Positions 1-9,581 of a stretch of 64,000 bases of DNA are shown in pieces. Under the pieces are notes generated by a model that was given only the letters and a program-made list of their open reading frames with translations, was not told the DNA's origin and made no database searches. The number at the start of each line of letters is the position of its first letter. The stretch's first letter is position 1. Origin of the DNA: JABMQW01 sp964439935 (GTDB lineage Bacteria > Fidelibacterota > Marinisomatia > Marinisomatales > TCS56). The DNA lies in assembly GCA_964439935.1 (NCBI GenBank), contig CAYTPW010000005.1, positions 62,001 to 126,000 on the forward strand, given 5' to 3'. A program made the translations under genes and the position numbers.

Positions 1-1
1 T

Positions 2-538
2 CACCAGCGTCTGTTCAATTATAGTCTTCCCGGGTCCGGGAAGTTACATAATCAAATAGAAATCATGGCCGAGAAAATTGCCAAGGTACCTTACACGCGC
101 CGAGCACAGGCGGTAACCTGGAAGGTATGGGAAGACAACAGTTGCTACGATCCCGCTTGCCTACAGAGTATCTGGTGCCGGATGTTGCAGGGTGACAATG
201 ATACATGGCGGTTGAATACCAATGTTCGGTTTCGTTCCAACGATGCTTATAAAGCTGCATTTATGAATATGTTTGCCCTGATCCAATTGCAGAAAAAATT
301 AGCTGACCGAATTGCTGATCTTTCCGGCTGCAAAATAATTCCAGGACGTTATATTCATCAGGCTGACAGTTATCATATCTATGGATCCTATCTCGACGAA
401 TTTGAACAACGGTTCCTGAAAATGTATAACGAACGCTCATTTGATGAACGGACTTTCCACTATGCTGATATGAAAGCGATTATGGACGAGGCAATACCAG
501 GTATTCTGGAAAAAGTTGCAAAAATGGATATGTCTTGA
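2..538 (+). CDS. thyA: Thymidylate synthase (ThyA family), C-terminal part, 5' end outside window
   Basis: The reading frame is open from base 2, so the gene begins upstream of the window. The visible part matches the C-terminal two thirds of ThyA-type thymidylate synthase, which methylates dUMP to dTMP using methylene-tetrahydrofolate. Visible landmarks are the PYTRRAQ phosphate-binding segment, the catalytic Cys in DPACLQ (codon at 158-160), an RSNDAY segment matching the family RSRDLF-type motif, and an ADSYHIYGS segment corresponding to the substrate-contacting D.LH.Y motif. It most resembles the divergent ThyA form with an HQRLF/QIE motif rather than the E. coli form. An ATG at 65 lies inside the conserved region and is not the true start. 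The downstream esterase gene overlaps its stop codon, suggesting cotranscription, but no functional link to glycan use is evident. Confidence 0.8.
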   Translation, partial: HQRLFNYSLPGSGKLHNQIEIMAEKIAKVPYTRRAQAVTWKVWEDNSCYDPACLQSIWCRMLQGDNDTWRLNTNVRFRSNDAYKAAFMNMFALIQLQKKLADRIADLSGCKIIPGRYIHQADSYHIYGSYLDEFEQRFLKMYNERSFDERTFHYADMKAIMDEAIPGILEKVAKMDMS

Positions 539-1488
539 GCTGGTACGGATCATTAACTGCGAACCAATGGATCACCGTACCACTATTTTTGTTAATCAGT
601 ATTTTTCTGGTGGGTATGCTTGAACCGACTGCAGTCCAAAAGAATTACCAGGTGTATTTCCTGGGTGGCCAGTCAAATATGGATGGCCTTGGTCAGGTGG
701 AAGATTTACCGGCGGACCTGCAGAGCCCATTTGAACAAGTCTGGATTTATCACGGGAATCCTGCCCCGGATGACGGTGAAATCGACGGTCGCGGCATCTG
801 GTCACAGCTGCGACCCGGCCATGGATTTGGCTTTTCAGCAGATGGCGTACAGAATAATTACTCGAATTTGTTCGGAGTGGAATTATCTTTCGCACAAAGT
901 CTGGTGGAATTGCAACCGTCAATAAATATTGCCCTGATCAAATACTCCCGGGCGGCCACATCGATTGATTCCGGTGCTTCCGGTGGTTTTGGTTGCTGGG
1001 AACCGGATTATTCCGGTGCCAACGGTGTGAATCAATTCGACCATTTTCTGAATACAGTGAATCGGGCCATGGCTACCAATGATATAGATGGCGATGGATT
1101 CGGTGAGCGGCTGGTCCCATCGGGAATTGTCTGGATGCAGGGTGAGAGTGATGCGGCTTATACCAGGGAAATAGCTTTACAGTACCATTCCAATCTTACA
1201 AACCTGATGGCTGGAATCCGACTTGCACTTTAACAACCGGATTTGCCAATTGTGCTGGGGCGTATATCCGATTCAGGCCAGGATGCTGATGGAAAAGTCT
1301 GGAATCACGGTTCCATAGTCAGGACCGCGCAGGAGAAATTTGCAAAGAATGATAAATTCACAACCTTGGTAACGGTAACAGATTCCCTAAGTTATACTGA
1401 TGCCGCCCATTACAGCAGTTCCGGCTATCTCAAGCTAGGTCAGCGTTTTGCCGAAGCTATGGTAAAACTGCAGCAATTATCCGAGTGA
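535..1488 (+). pseudogene. Sialate O-acetylesterase-like (SASA/SGNH) protein interrupted by an in-frame TAA
   Basis: One continuous frame carries a complete SASA-type carbohydrate esterase, interrupted only by a TAA at 1231-1233. Before the stop are a hydrophobic N-terminal signal segment, the GGQSN nucleophile block (Ser about residue 47) and the WMQGESD motif. After the stop the frame resumes with QPDLPIVLGRISD and ends with the DAAHYSSSG block that supplies the catalytic Asp-His. Such enzymes remove O-acetyl groups from sugars. The start is a TTG at 535 overlapping the preceding TGA; an internal ATG at 616 would remove the signal segment. Because both halves are well preserved and in register, the stop is either a very recent nonsense mutation, a sequencing or assembly error, or a recoded codon. 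If real, the protein lacks its catalytic His and is probably inactive. Confidence 0.75.
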
Positions 1489-1521
1489 TAAACGTTTTGG
1501 AAATTGGGTAGCTACAGGATT

Positions 1522-2649
1522 GTGTCCAGATTAAGTCATCGTGAACGTGTAGTGACGGCGTTACAGCACCAGGAACCTGATCGTATTCCACTGGATCTGA
1601 TGGGCAATGCTTCCATGATTCTGGATGAAGTATATCTGAGACTGAGAGATCATCTCAATTTGATTGAGATACCACCAGTCCGCTCCGGATCGACAGCTAA
1701 TTATTATGATGAGCGAGTTCTGGAGCATTTCGATATTGATTTTCGGCGCATCTTCCTCAATAAGAGTACAACCAATCGCGCCACGGTTCACACGGATGGC
1801 TCCTTTACCGATATCTGGGGTATTCGTTTTCAACGGCTCGGCCCATTTGTTAATGCCGTTGGTCATCCATTAGCCGGTCTTACAACCGAGCAAGAGCTTA
1901 CGAAGTATGCCTGGCCCACCGGCTCCGACCTGTACAATGCGTCGGGACTGGCCGAAAAAGCCCAACAACTATTCACTGATACTGATTACGCAGTGGTAGC
2001 ACGCAATCCACTGTCTGAAGGTTTTTTGGGCTTGGGTAGTTATTTGATGGGAATGGAGGAATTTTATATTGCCCTGATCCACAAACCGGATTTGTTCCGG
2101 AGTATTATCAATCAGATTCTGATTGTCTACAAGGAAGTCTACTCCCTGTTTCTCGATGCGGTGGGCCCTTACGTACAGATGGTTGAAGTGGCCGATGATC
2201 TGGGAGCCCAGGACAACTTATTAATTTCACCGGCTATGTATCGTGAATTTATCAAACCGGCTGAGCGGGAGTTGTATGCCCTGATCCATGACAAAGCACC
2301 GGGAGCCGCTTTGTTCCGTCATACCGATGGAGCTGTCTTTGAGATTATTCCCGACCTGATCGAAGTTGGGGTTGATATTCTGAATCCGATCCAGACCTCG
2401 GTCAAGGGAATGGCGGCACAGCGAATAAAAGCGACTTTTGGTGATCAACTGAGTTTTCATGGTGGTATGGAGTATTTTGATGATGATATCCCCTCCGATA
2501 TGGTCGTGCCAGAAGTGAAAACCTTGATCGATAATCTGGCAAAAGGTGGCGGCTATATATTGGCGCCATGCAATCATATTATTACAGCCAATCCCACCAA
2601 CATCTGTACAATGTATAATACAGCAGCGGACTACGGTAATTATCGTTGA
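1522..2649 (+). CDS. Uroporphyrinogen decarboxylase-superfamily protein (methyltransferase-like)
   Basis: A TIM-barrel protein of the UroD/MtaA superfamily. It has the N-terminal RVVTALQHQEPDRIP signature, a conserved GVDILNPIQ strand, and a C-terminal GGGYILAPCNHI segment. Family members either decarboxylate uroporphyrinogen or transfer methyl groups between corrinoid proteins and thiols or folates. Typical Zn-dependent methyltransferases use His-x-Cys and a later Cys. Here the first pair is His267-Thr-Asp269 with Cys350 retained, so the metal site is altered. The genuine heme-pathway arginine-rich N-terminus is not evident, so a role in porphyrin synthesis is unlikely. The start is chosen at GTG 1522 because family members begin just before SHRERV; an upstream TTG at 1504 is possible. 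Its paralogue lies at 31250, next to a corrinoid protein. Confidence 0.8.
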   Translation: MSRLSHRERVVTALQHQEPDRIPLDLMGNASMILDEVYLRLRDHLNLIEIPPVRSGSTANYYDERVLEHFDIDFRRIFLNKSTTNRATVHTDGSFTDIWGIRFQRLGPFVNAVGHPLAGLTTEQELTKYAWPTGSDLYNASGLAEKAQQLFTDTDYAVVARNPLSEGFLGLGSYLMGMEEFYIALIHKPDLFRSIINQILIVYKEVYSLFLDAVGPYVQMVEVADDLGAQDNLLISPAMYREFIKPAERELYALIHDKAPGAALFRHTDGAVFEIIPDLIEVGVDILNPIQTSVKGMAAQRIKATFGDQLSFHGGMEYFDDDIPSDMVVPEVKTLIDNLAKGGGYILAPCNHIITANPTNICTMYNTAADYGNYR

Positions 2650-2782
2650 CCGTGCTACAATATAAACAAGGATTTCCCAAGTTAATATTGCTCCTTAATC
2701 GCTAGTGTTGTAACCTTCACAGGCTATATGTTTGAACATATGGACATTCAAGGATCAGGGTATCCATTTCCAGGCGGTAAAC

Positions 2783-3907
2783 TTGAGTAATAGTACAATA
2801 ATAGCATTAATATATCTATTACTAACCAGTGGAATATCAGCTGGTGAAAAAAACTGGCCTGCTGATTATCCAGTGAAATTGAAATCACTAGAAATCTTCC
2901 AACAATATGACAATCTGTTTGTTGGTCAGGATTCCGGCTGGCTTGGCGCAGATGCAGCCCATTCAATCGTTCTTTCTGAAGACAGGATTCTCTGGTTGTT
3001 CGGTGATACATTTTTAGGCAATACAATTGCCGGTGTCCGCTATCCCGAAGGCTATCATGTTAACAATTGTATAGCAATCCAGGATTTGAATCAACCTGAC
3101 AGCTCGAGCATCAGCTATTACTGGGGTGATTCAAGCAGCAGTACCCGGGCTTTTTTCCCGCCTCAACCCGGTCTGCCCGGTCAGTATTACTGGCCGACCA
3201 ATGGATTGATTGTCTATGATCAGTTATTGATCTTTTGTTTTGCGATGGCTGCCAATGATCAAACCTGGTGGATTGATGGTACTGTGGTTATTAAAATTGT
3301 GAATTATCTTGATGATCCACGCGATTGGGTTTGTCAGTATTTCGACCTGAAAATTGGCGATGACAGTACCGGGCTGCATACAGCTATTTTTCAAGAAAAA
3401 GAATATCTGTACTTTTTAGGTTTTACCGATCAGGCAGGGGAGCGTGGAGCGTTTCTGGCTCGCACCCCGGTAGTTGAATTTCTAAAAGTATCGACTATCG
3501 ACAGTTTCGAATATTGGGTTCATTCCCAATCCAATAAAAAGTGGAGCAGGAAATTTAATCATCCGGTCATTTTGTTTACTCCTGGAGTCACTGAATCGAA
3601 CATCCAATATGATCAAGACTGGGGTCTTTATTTTATTACTACATACGATCCGATGAAGGCGGATATTCTGTTGACTGTCGCTCCGGCTTTAACCGGTCCC
3701 TGGGCCAAACCGGTTCATGTTTTTACTGATCCACAACATATCACAATGACCTATGCCGCTCGATTACACCCTCATTTGAGTACTCGATCGGGTGAACTGA
3801 TAATCAGCTATGTTACATCACCCGGCTCGCTGGATCTTTCCAAGGAAAGTATGGATACTTACCGCCCGCGGTTTTTAATGCTGGAATTGGAGAAAACAGG
3901 GCATTAA
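2783..3907 (+). CDS. Secreted beta-propeller protein of the DUF4185/DUF5005 kind (copy 1)
   Basis: The protein has a signal peptide (hydrophobic run ending TSGISAG) followed by a domain opening with SGWLGADAAHS and WLFGDTFLG. This signature recurs in two other proteins of the window. The rest contains spaced WPTNG, GPW..P and ARLHPHL segments shared by all three copies. The fold is likely a five-bladed propeller as in GH43/GH130-like glycosidases, which would fit a role in binding or hydrolysing oligosaccharide. The acidic residues in GADAA and the Glu in VTESN are candidates for function but not proven. A TTG at 2732 is the longest start, but TTG 2783 is preferred because it follows an AGGCGG ribosome-binding-like sequence and gives a clean signal peptide. 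No sorting tail is present. Function is not established. Confidence 0.6.
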   Translation: MSNSTIIALIYLLLTSGISAGEKNWPADYPVKLKSLEIFQQYDNLFVGQDSGWLGADAAHSIVLSEDRILWLFGDTFLGNTIAGVRYPEGYHVNNCIAIQDLNQPDSSSISYYWGDSSSSTRAFFPPQPGLPGQYYWPTNGLIVYDQLLIFCFAMAANDQTWWIDGTVVIKIVNYLDDPRDWVCQYFDLKIGDDSTGLHTAIFQEKEYLYFLGFTDQAGERGAFLARTPVVEFLKVSTIDSFEYWVHSQSNKKWSRKFNHPVILFTPGVTESNIQYDQDWGLYFITTYDPMKADILLTVAPALTGPWAKPVHVFTDPQHITMTYAARLHPHLSTRSGELIISYVTSPGSLDLSKESMDTYRPRFLMLELEKTGH

Positions 3908-3946
3908 CAATGAGCCATTTCTGGGCACTGTAATAATATAATATCC

Positions 3947-4684
3947 ATGAAATTTCAATTAAACCATCGCAATGGAATTCCCCTGCACCTGCAGGTTGAG
4001 CGGATTTTGCGTCAATTGATTGATTTGCCGGAATACCGCGCCGGCCGGCTGTTGCCTAATGAAGAAGCACTGTCGAAAAGATTGGGCATCTCGCGGAATA
4101 CCGTCCGTCAGGCAGCCAATAAGCTGGTTTATGAAGGTCTGATCGTCCGGAAGAAGGGGGTGGGCACGCGGGTTGTTGATCAGGCGGTCAGTACTCGCCT
4201 GGACAACTGGCTGAGCTTTTCCCAGGAGATGAACAGCAAGGGAATTCCTTTCCAAAATTATGGGATTACGGTTGATTGGGTTAAAGCTGACGAAGAATTA
4301 GCGGATATATTAGCAGTAAAATCCAACCAGAAGATTCTGAAGTTGGCGCGTCTGCGTGGACTCGATAAAGGACCGATTGTATTTTTTATATCCTATTTCC
4401 ACCCCCGGATTGGTTTGACCGGTAATGAGGATTTTTCAACCCATTTGTACGATTTGCTGGAGCAGGAATATTCAACCGTCGTAAATCTTTCCCGGGAGGA
4501 GATCAAGGCCCAAAAAGCTGATCAAATGTTGTCTGAAAAATTGAATATTGCAATTGGTGATCCGATCCTTTTCCGCAAGCGGCGTGTATTTGATCCCGGC
4601 AACCGGATCATCGAATATAATCTTGGGTATTACCGGGCCGATCGATTCACCTACTCGATTGAAATTGAGCGAGATCGAAAATGA
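3947..4684 (+). CDS. GntR-family transcriptional regulator (HutC subfamily, UTRA domain)
   Basis: The N-terminal winged helix-turn-helix (residues about 8-75) contains the GntR hallmarks LPNEEALSKRLGISRNTVRQA and a following wing, VRKKGVGTRV. The C-terminal domain (about 90-240) matches UTRA ligand-binding domains, with YFHPRIGL and the terminal IIEYNLGYYRADR motif. HutC-type GntR proteins usually repress catabolic operons and release DNA on binding a sugar phosphate or amino-sugar metabolite. It sits immediately before the TonB receptor, overlapping it by an ATGA if the upstream start of that gene is used, so it is the obvious candidate local regulator of the glycan locus. No convincing palindromic operator was identified by eye near it. 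It is the only DNA-binding regulator recognised in the plus-strand block. Confidence 0.9.
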   Translation: MKFQLNHRNGIPLHLQVERILRQLIDLPEYRAGRLLPNEEALSKRLGISRNTVRQAANKLVYEGLIVRKKGVGTRVVDQAVSTRLDNWLSFSQEMNSKGIPFQNYGITVDWVKADEELADILAVKSNQKILKLARLRGLDKGPIVFFISYFHPRIGLTGNEDFSTHLYDLLEQEYSTVVNLSREEIKAQKADQMLSEKLNIAIGDPILFRKRRVFDPGNRIIEYNLGYYRADRFTYSIEIERDRK

Positions 4685-4704
4685 TAAACCAAGCTGATAA
4701 ATCT

Positions 4705-4710
4705 GGAGAA
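4705..4710 (+). promoter_or_regulatory. Ribosome binding site for the TonB-dependent receptor
   Basis: GGAGAA lies six bases before the ATG at 4717. It supports that ATG over the ATG at 4681 that overlaps the regulator stop codon. Confidence 0.6.
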
Positions 4711-4716
4711 AATTCC

Positions 4717-7700
4717 ATGCCTTATTCAGCATTTAAACGTACTTTAAATTGGCTGATAATTGTCCATCTGTTAACCGCAATGATCATGGCTGGCACCACC
4801 GGTAAAATAAGAGGTCGGGTAGTCGATGAATCAACTGGAGCGGCTCTGGTGGGAGTCAACGTTATCGTTGAGGGAACCATTCTCGGAGCTGCAACCGACC
4901 TACAGGGTGATTACTATATTCTGCAGATTCCACCAGGTATCTTCACCGTAAAAGTATTAATGATCGGTTACCGGGAGATGCTGGTGACCGATGTTAAGAT
5001 TTCTTCCGATCACACGACAGTCATCGATGTCCAGATGATGGTCCAAGCTTTGGAGGCAGAAGGGGAGGTCGTGGTGGTGGCTGAACGTCCCTTGGTAGAT
5101 GAGAATGTTACCTCCAGTACACAGTTCCTCAGCGTGGAGAAGTTGAACCAGCTGCCCATCAGTGATACTAAGGAAGCCCTGATGATGCAATCCGGTGTAT
5201 TTTTTGACCAGATCCCGGTAGCTGGGAGTCTCAATTCAGCTGGAAAAGGTGAGAAACGCTATTCGATAAGAGGAGGCAGTCAGGACGAGGTTATGTGGTT
5301 GATCAACGGTGTCCGGACTTCGACCCTCACGCTCGGACGAGCGGACCAAGGCGGTTCCTTCACCAGCGTTAACCTGAATGCGGTACAGGAAGTTCAGGTG
5401 ATCACTGGTGGTTTCAATGCCGAGTATGGTAATGCCCAGTCCGGTATCATAAATGTGGTCACCAAGGAAGGTGGACCAGAGTTGGAATCTTCCCTGGAAT
5501 TCATCTATGGTTTCCCCGGTCAACGTCATTTCGGGGATTACCTATATGATTTGAACGATACCAGTGATTATGAGATCGGCATTCACTGGAATGATACGAC
5601 TAATACATTGGACACCAACTGGCTGACCGACTATCGCAAGAACCAGATCTATGATTACCGGAAGATCCCTGATCAGACTGTTTATTTTACCATCGGCGGA
5701 CCATTGTTTAGATTGGGTGACCGCCGGGTAACCTTCTTCATGTCATCGCAATATAAACGGGAAGCCTATACTTATCCCACGCCCAGGGACTCTCGGGAAC
5801 TGGAGAATGTGCAGTTAAACCTGTCATTTCCCTTTAGTCCCAAAATGAAACTGCGTCTGGAAGGTATGTATAATCATGATGGCCATGCTACCCTCCAGGA
5901 AGGCGGTGATTATGTATGGATGGCCAAATACTACCGGGGATATGGAACCTTGCTGGACACTTATACAACCCTGTTGGCTGCTAATTTCAACCACGCAATA
6001 TCCACTTCCCTGTTCTATGATCTGAAGCTTAGCTATTATCGCTCGGAATTCAAAGAAGACGCCGGTAACTACTCCGAGGTAGGCCAAAGCACTTTCACAG
6101 ACATATGGGGTTATCAGTACTACACCGGCTTTGAAGGTTATGAAGAAGAGGGATTTGTTAACTATTCCTTCTTCTACGATAAGCATACCGTCCAGAGTGA
6201 CCTGTCAGCGGTAGGCAGTTTGAACTGGCAGGCCAATAATTACCATTTATTAAAAACCGGCTTCGAATATCATTATAATATGATGGCCGAATTGAAGGAT
6301 TACCGCTTTACTTCCTATAACCAGAATCCCCGGTACTGGTTCAACCGGGGTCTCCACGAGACCTTCTATCCGATTCAGACTGCCATCTACCTCCAGGATA
6401 AGATGGAATTCCAGAGCATGATCATGAACATTGGCCTACGTTATGACTATTTCAATGCCAACCGGACCTGGTTTAAAAATGAGGGATTGTTCAACCTGGC
6501 CATCGATCCGGAATTTGATACCAGTCTGGATCAGGATGGCGATCAGATCGATGCTGGCGGGCATGTGAAGTATTCATTCCAGAATGTACTGGACAAACCA
6601 CGGAAAGCAGTGGATCCCTATCACATGCTGAGTCCCCGGTTCAGTGCCTCTTTCCCGGTCACCGAACGATCGATCTTCAATTTCTCTTACGGTCATTTCT
6701 ACCAGATCCCCCAGTTGGATAAGATGTTCGCTTTCAGTTATTTCCGACCTGAGACGATCCTCAAGGGTATGATTGCTGCCGATGAGGAAGCTGAGGCCAC
6801 GGGTACCGAACCGGTTCATACGCCATCCTCTGATGGTGACCCGGAGCGCGTTGTTACCCTGACTAATGATCCCCTGCCGCCGGAAAAAACGATCGCCTTT
6901 GAGGTTGGCCTGCAGCATAATATCAATGATATGGCCCGCCTTACGGTGACAGCCTATTACAAGAATGTATTCAACCAAACGGAAGAGTTGATGGGTATCT
7001 TCAACCGGCGCTTCTATGGCTGGAATCCGTTCAAGAACCAGACCACTAATACCATGTTCTACACCGGATTTCTTTCGGGAGATTACGGTGATTCCCGGGG
7101 GATCGAGATAAATCTTCGTACCTATCTGAAAAGCAACCTGACCATTGACCTGAACTACAGTTTCTCCCGGGCTACCCAGGGCAGGGCTTCGCCGATCAGG
7201 ATCGAATATGACCAGGAGGGCAATGAATCCTACACCTGGGGAGATGAAACAATTGCATCTGAAAAATCCTATAGCCGCCCCCATATCTTCCGGGCCAATC
7301 TATTCTACAGCCTGCCGCTTACTTTATCCGGTAGCCTGCCGAGCCGACTCCTCTCAGGAACAAGTTTCAGCCTTCTGTACAGTTATACCAGTGGTCAGGG
7401 CTATACTTACCTGGAAGAGGATGATGATCCGTTGTGGGTCTTCAACAATCATCGCTATCCACCGATCATCAACACCAATCTGCGGATCGACAAGGCTGTC
7501 GAGTTCAACAATACCCGGGTTCTGACAGCCTATCTGAAGATCACTAACCTGTTCAACCGCAAGAACTTGCGTACGATGGGGGAGTACTTCTTCGGCAGTC
7601 AGGCCTATGCCAATTATCTGGAAATCGGAAAGCCCTACACAGAATGGATCGACTATGATATCAGTCAAACAACCTATTATGAAAACCGCCAATTCTATTT

Positions 7701-7722
7701 TGGCCTGAGCTATAAATTTTAG
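4717..7722 (+). CDS. TonB-dependent outer-membrane receptor with carboxypeptidase-regulatory-like N-terminal domain
   Basis: After a signal peptide (hydrophobic run ending AMIMAG) comes a carboxypeptidase-regulatory-like beta-sandwich (GKIRGRVVDESTGAALVGVN, DLQGDYYI), then a plug domain with LPISDTKEALMMQSG, YSIRGGSQDEVMWLINGV and GGFNAEYGNAQSGIINVVTKEGG. A roughly 750-residue barrel follows, rich in aromatic alternating strands and ending in an aromatic residue (YFGLSYKF). The whole resembles the TonB receptors of Calditrichota/Ignavibacteria rather than true SusC; no SusD gene follows. It should import a large ligand across the outer membrane with TonB energy. The next two genes (a sorted secreted protein and a PorV/PorQ-like barrel) are tightly spaced and likely form a functional triad with it. 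The start at 4717 follows a good ribosome-binding site; ATG 4681 would add 12 residues. Confidence 0.9.
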   Translation: MPYSAFKRTLNWLIIVHLLTAMIMAGTTGKIRGRVVDESTGAALVGVNVIVEGTILGAATDLQGDYYILQIPPGIFTVKVLMIGYREMLVTDVKISSDHTTVIDVQMMVQALEAEGEVVVVAERPLVDENVTSSTQFLSVEKLNQLPISDTKEALMMQSGVFFDQIPVAGSLNSAGKGEKRYSIRGGSQDEVMWLINGVRTSTLTLGRADQGGSFTSVNLNAVQEVQVITGGFNAEYGNAQSGIINVVTKEGGPELESSLEFIYGFPGQRHFGDYLYDLNDTSDYEIGIHWNDTTNTLDTNWLTDYRKNQIYDYRKIPDQTVYFTIGGPLFRLGDRRVTFFMSSQYKREAYTYPTPRDSRELENVQLNLSFPFSPKMKLRLEGMYNHDGHATLQEGGDYVWMAKYYRGYGTLLDTYTTLLAANFNHAISTSLFYDLKLSYYRSEFKEDAGNYSEVGQSTFTDIWGYQYYTGFEGYEEEGFVNYSFFYDKHTVQSDLSAVGSLNWQANNYHLLKTGFEYHYNMMAELKDYRFTSYNQNPRYWFNRGLHETFYPIQTAIYLQDKMEFQSMIMNIGLRYDYFNANRTWFKNEGLFNLAIDPEFDTSLDQDGDQIDAGGHVKYSFQNVLDKPRKAVDPYHMLSPRFSASFPVTERSIFNFSYGHFYQIPQLDKMFAFSYFRPETILKGMIAADEEAEATGTEPVHTPSSDGDPERVVTLTNDPLPPEKTIAFEVGLQHNINDMARLTVTAYYKNVFNQTEELMGIFNRRFYGWNPFKNQTTNTMFYTGFLSGDYGDSRGIEINLRTYLKSNLTIDLNYSFSRATQGRASPIRIEYDQEGNESYTWGDETIASEKSYSRPHIFRANLFYSLPLTLSGSLPSRLLSGTSFSLLYSYTSGQGYTYLEEDDDPLWVFNNHRYPPIINTNLRIDKAVEFNNTRVLTAYLKITNLFNRKNLRTMGEYFFGSQAYANYLEIGKPYTEWIDYDISQTTYYENRQFYFGLSYKF

Positions 7723-7731
7723 GAGCGGACA

Positions 7732-9573
7732 ATGGGACTAAATTCTATTCTAATTAATTCCTTATCTGGTTTGTTTCTGGTAACGACAGTTATGGCTCAG
7801 GTCCGGACACCTGAGTTCGAGGTCCATGACCGGGGGAATCTGTGGGAGACGATGAAGGATAATGGTACGATCGGTTCTTTGAATCCAACCAACACCACTG
7901 AATTCTTTCCCGGCATGGACTGGCCCGGGGGGCCGGCTACCCTGGTCAGCAAGAATGACCAGCGCAGCTACCTCTATGCGGCTGGTCTATGGATTGGTGG
8001 TCAACACGCGGATGGGACAGTCTTTTTCACTGAGCACGGGCCCGGACCGGTTGTTGATTATGGTACCTTCGAACCGATCACCAAGGCTAATAATTTCGTC
8101 GAGTCAACGGTCTATGATCCAACTGAAGCCGAGCAGACAATCACTGCCAATTGGACCAGTTCGGAGAATATCCAGGTCGTAAGGACCAGCCGGGTATGGA
8201 GTTTCCAGAAATACAATAATTTCATCATAATGGATTATTCTTTTACCAATCTGAATTCTGCTACAGTCAACGAAGTATACGTAGGTTTGGCTTATCTCCT
8301 GCGGCCCAGTTACCAGGATATCCTGGTTCATAATGGCTGGGGGGATAATGAAACGGACCGGGATGACGATATCATCGCCTATGATGCGGACAACAGCCTG
8401 ATATTCTCCTATGATTCAACCACTCAGTACGATTGGGACCTGGGGAATTACTGGCCGGACTACGAAGAATTAAGAACGCCCGGTTTTGCCGGCCTGGCCT
8501 TACTGGATGCCTCGGCAGCCAGCGACGACCGGGTTCAACCGGCCAGTGTTCTCCTGGCTCATTATGAAGTCTCCAAAACAGTACTTTCACTTAATTACCG
8601 TTCGGTCGAGAATATGTATGCGTTGTTGAACGGCGCGGACCAATCCCTGCAGGTGCCATCCGGTACGATGGTGGTGCCATTCGGGCTGATGTCCTGTGGT
8701 CCTTATACGATTCCTGCCGGTGGCACGGTAACGATCTCTGTAGTTGAAGCCGTCAACGGTATACCTCTGGCCGAAGCAATGGGACCGGATTCGCTGATGG
8801 TTACAATTCAAGATAATTACCTGTCAAATGGTCTGGATTCCCTCTTGGCAACGGTTGGTCGGGCCAGGCAGCTGTATTCGAATGGCTATCAGCTGGCTTA
8901 TACGCCACCACCATCGCCGTCATTGGAAGTTGTGTCTGATGCGGAGAATCAGTCCATCGTTCTGGCCTGGGAACCCCTGGACCTGGAGTGGATGAATCCC
9001 AGCCTGGGGCGCAATAATTTCAAACAGTACAATATCTACCGGTCGGATAACGCCTACATTGGGCCATTTACATTCGTCAAAAGGATCCGGATCAATAGCA
9101 GTGTGGATTATGGCCGCTATTTCAAGGCTGACTTCAATAAATGGCGTTACAGTGACAAGGCCATCAGCCTGGGAGTGGGGTATTTTTACACGGTAACGGT
9201 TGAAGACAGTACTGGTGCGGAGAGCTGGTATACCAATCGTAACCTGAAGGCTGTTAAATCAGCTACTCTACCGGCTGAGAATGCCCTGGCCGTCAACGTA
9301 TTCCCCAATCCCTTCCGGGAAAATTCCGGTATCCCCACCGGCGGTGAGGAATTGACAATAACATTCACCAACCTGCCGGCTACCTGTGTATTGTGCATCT
9401 ACACAGCCAGTGGGGAACTGGTAAAGACCTTTAAAAGGGAGGATGCCGCAATCGGTGAACAGGAGTGGGATCAGTTGACCGATGCCCGGCAGCGAACTGC
9501 TCCCGGCATCTATTTCTGGACGGTTGATTCAAACGTGGGTACTGCCAAAGGTACCCTGCTATTGATCAAGTGA
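7732..9573 (+). CDS. Secreted protein with C-terminal type-A-like sorting domain, partner of TonB receptor
   Basis: A strong AGGAG six bases upstream sets the start, nine bases after the receptor stop. The N-terminus is a signal peptide (cleavage near VMAQ). The body has no enzyme signature that I recognise. It contains a WPGGPATLVSKNDQRSY segment, a YLYAAGLWIGG segment and a fibronectin-III-like section around residues 395-500 (LVLAW-like strands, NIYRS). The last 90 residues form a FlgD-like Ig fold starting with VNVFPNPF and ending KGTLLLIK, the pattern of cargo secreted by the Por/type IX pathway. Proteins of this size and style commonly sit between a TonB receptor and a PorV/PorQ gene in related phyla, as here. 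A cell-surface glycan-binding role comparable to SusD is an inference. Confidence 0.65.
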   Translation: MGLNSILINSLSGLFLVTTVMAQVRTPEFEVHDRGNLWETMKDNGTIGSLNPTNTTEFFPGMDWPGGPATLVSKNDQRSYLYAAGLWIGGQHADGTVFFTEHGPGPVVDYGTFEPITKANNFVESTVYDPTEAEQTITANWTSSENIQVVRTSRVWSFQKYNNFIIMDYSFTNLNSATVNEVYVGLAYLLRPSYQDILVHNGWGDNETDRDDDIIAYDADNSLIFSYDSTTQYDWDLGNYWPDYEELRTPGFAGLALLDASAASDDRVQPASVLLAHYEVSKTVLSLNYRSVENMYALLNGADQSLQVPSGTMVVPFGLMSCGPYTIPAGGTVTISVVEAVNGIPLAEAMGPDSLMVTIQDNYLSNGLDSLLATVGRARQLYSNGYQLAYTPPPSPSLEVVSDAENQSIVLAWEPLDLEWMNPSLGRNNFKQYNIYRSDNAYIGPFTFVKRIRINSSVDYGRYFKADFNKWRYSDKAISLGVGYFYTVTVEDSTGAESWYTNRNLKAVKSATLPAENALAVNVFPNPFRENSGIPTGGEELTITFTNLPATCVLCIYTASGELVKTFKREDAAIGEQEWDQLTDARQRTAPGIYFWTVDSNVGTAKGTLLLIK

Positions 9574-9581
9574 GGGCCGGA

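Noticed and set aside
2..538. Possible functional link between thymidylate synthase (a folate C1 enzyme) and the corrinoid methyl-transfer module
   Set aside because: It is 31 kb away in the same block and thymidylate synthase is a general housekeeping enzyme; adjacency alone is too weak.
1522..2649. Assignment as the heme-pathway uroporphyrinogen decarboxylase HemE
   Set aside because: Conserved HemE features were not evident, no heme genes are nearby, and the sequence fits the MtaA-like superfamily better.
6574..7284. A 236-codon open frame on the minus strand inside the TonB receptor gene
   Set aside because: It is fully antisense to a well-conserved receptor gene and its translation shows no family pattern, so it is a shadow frame.
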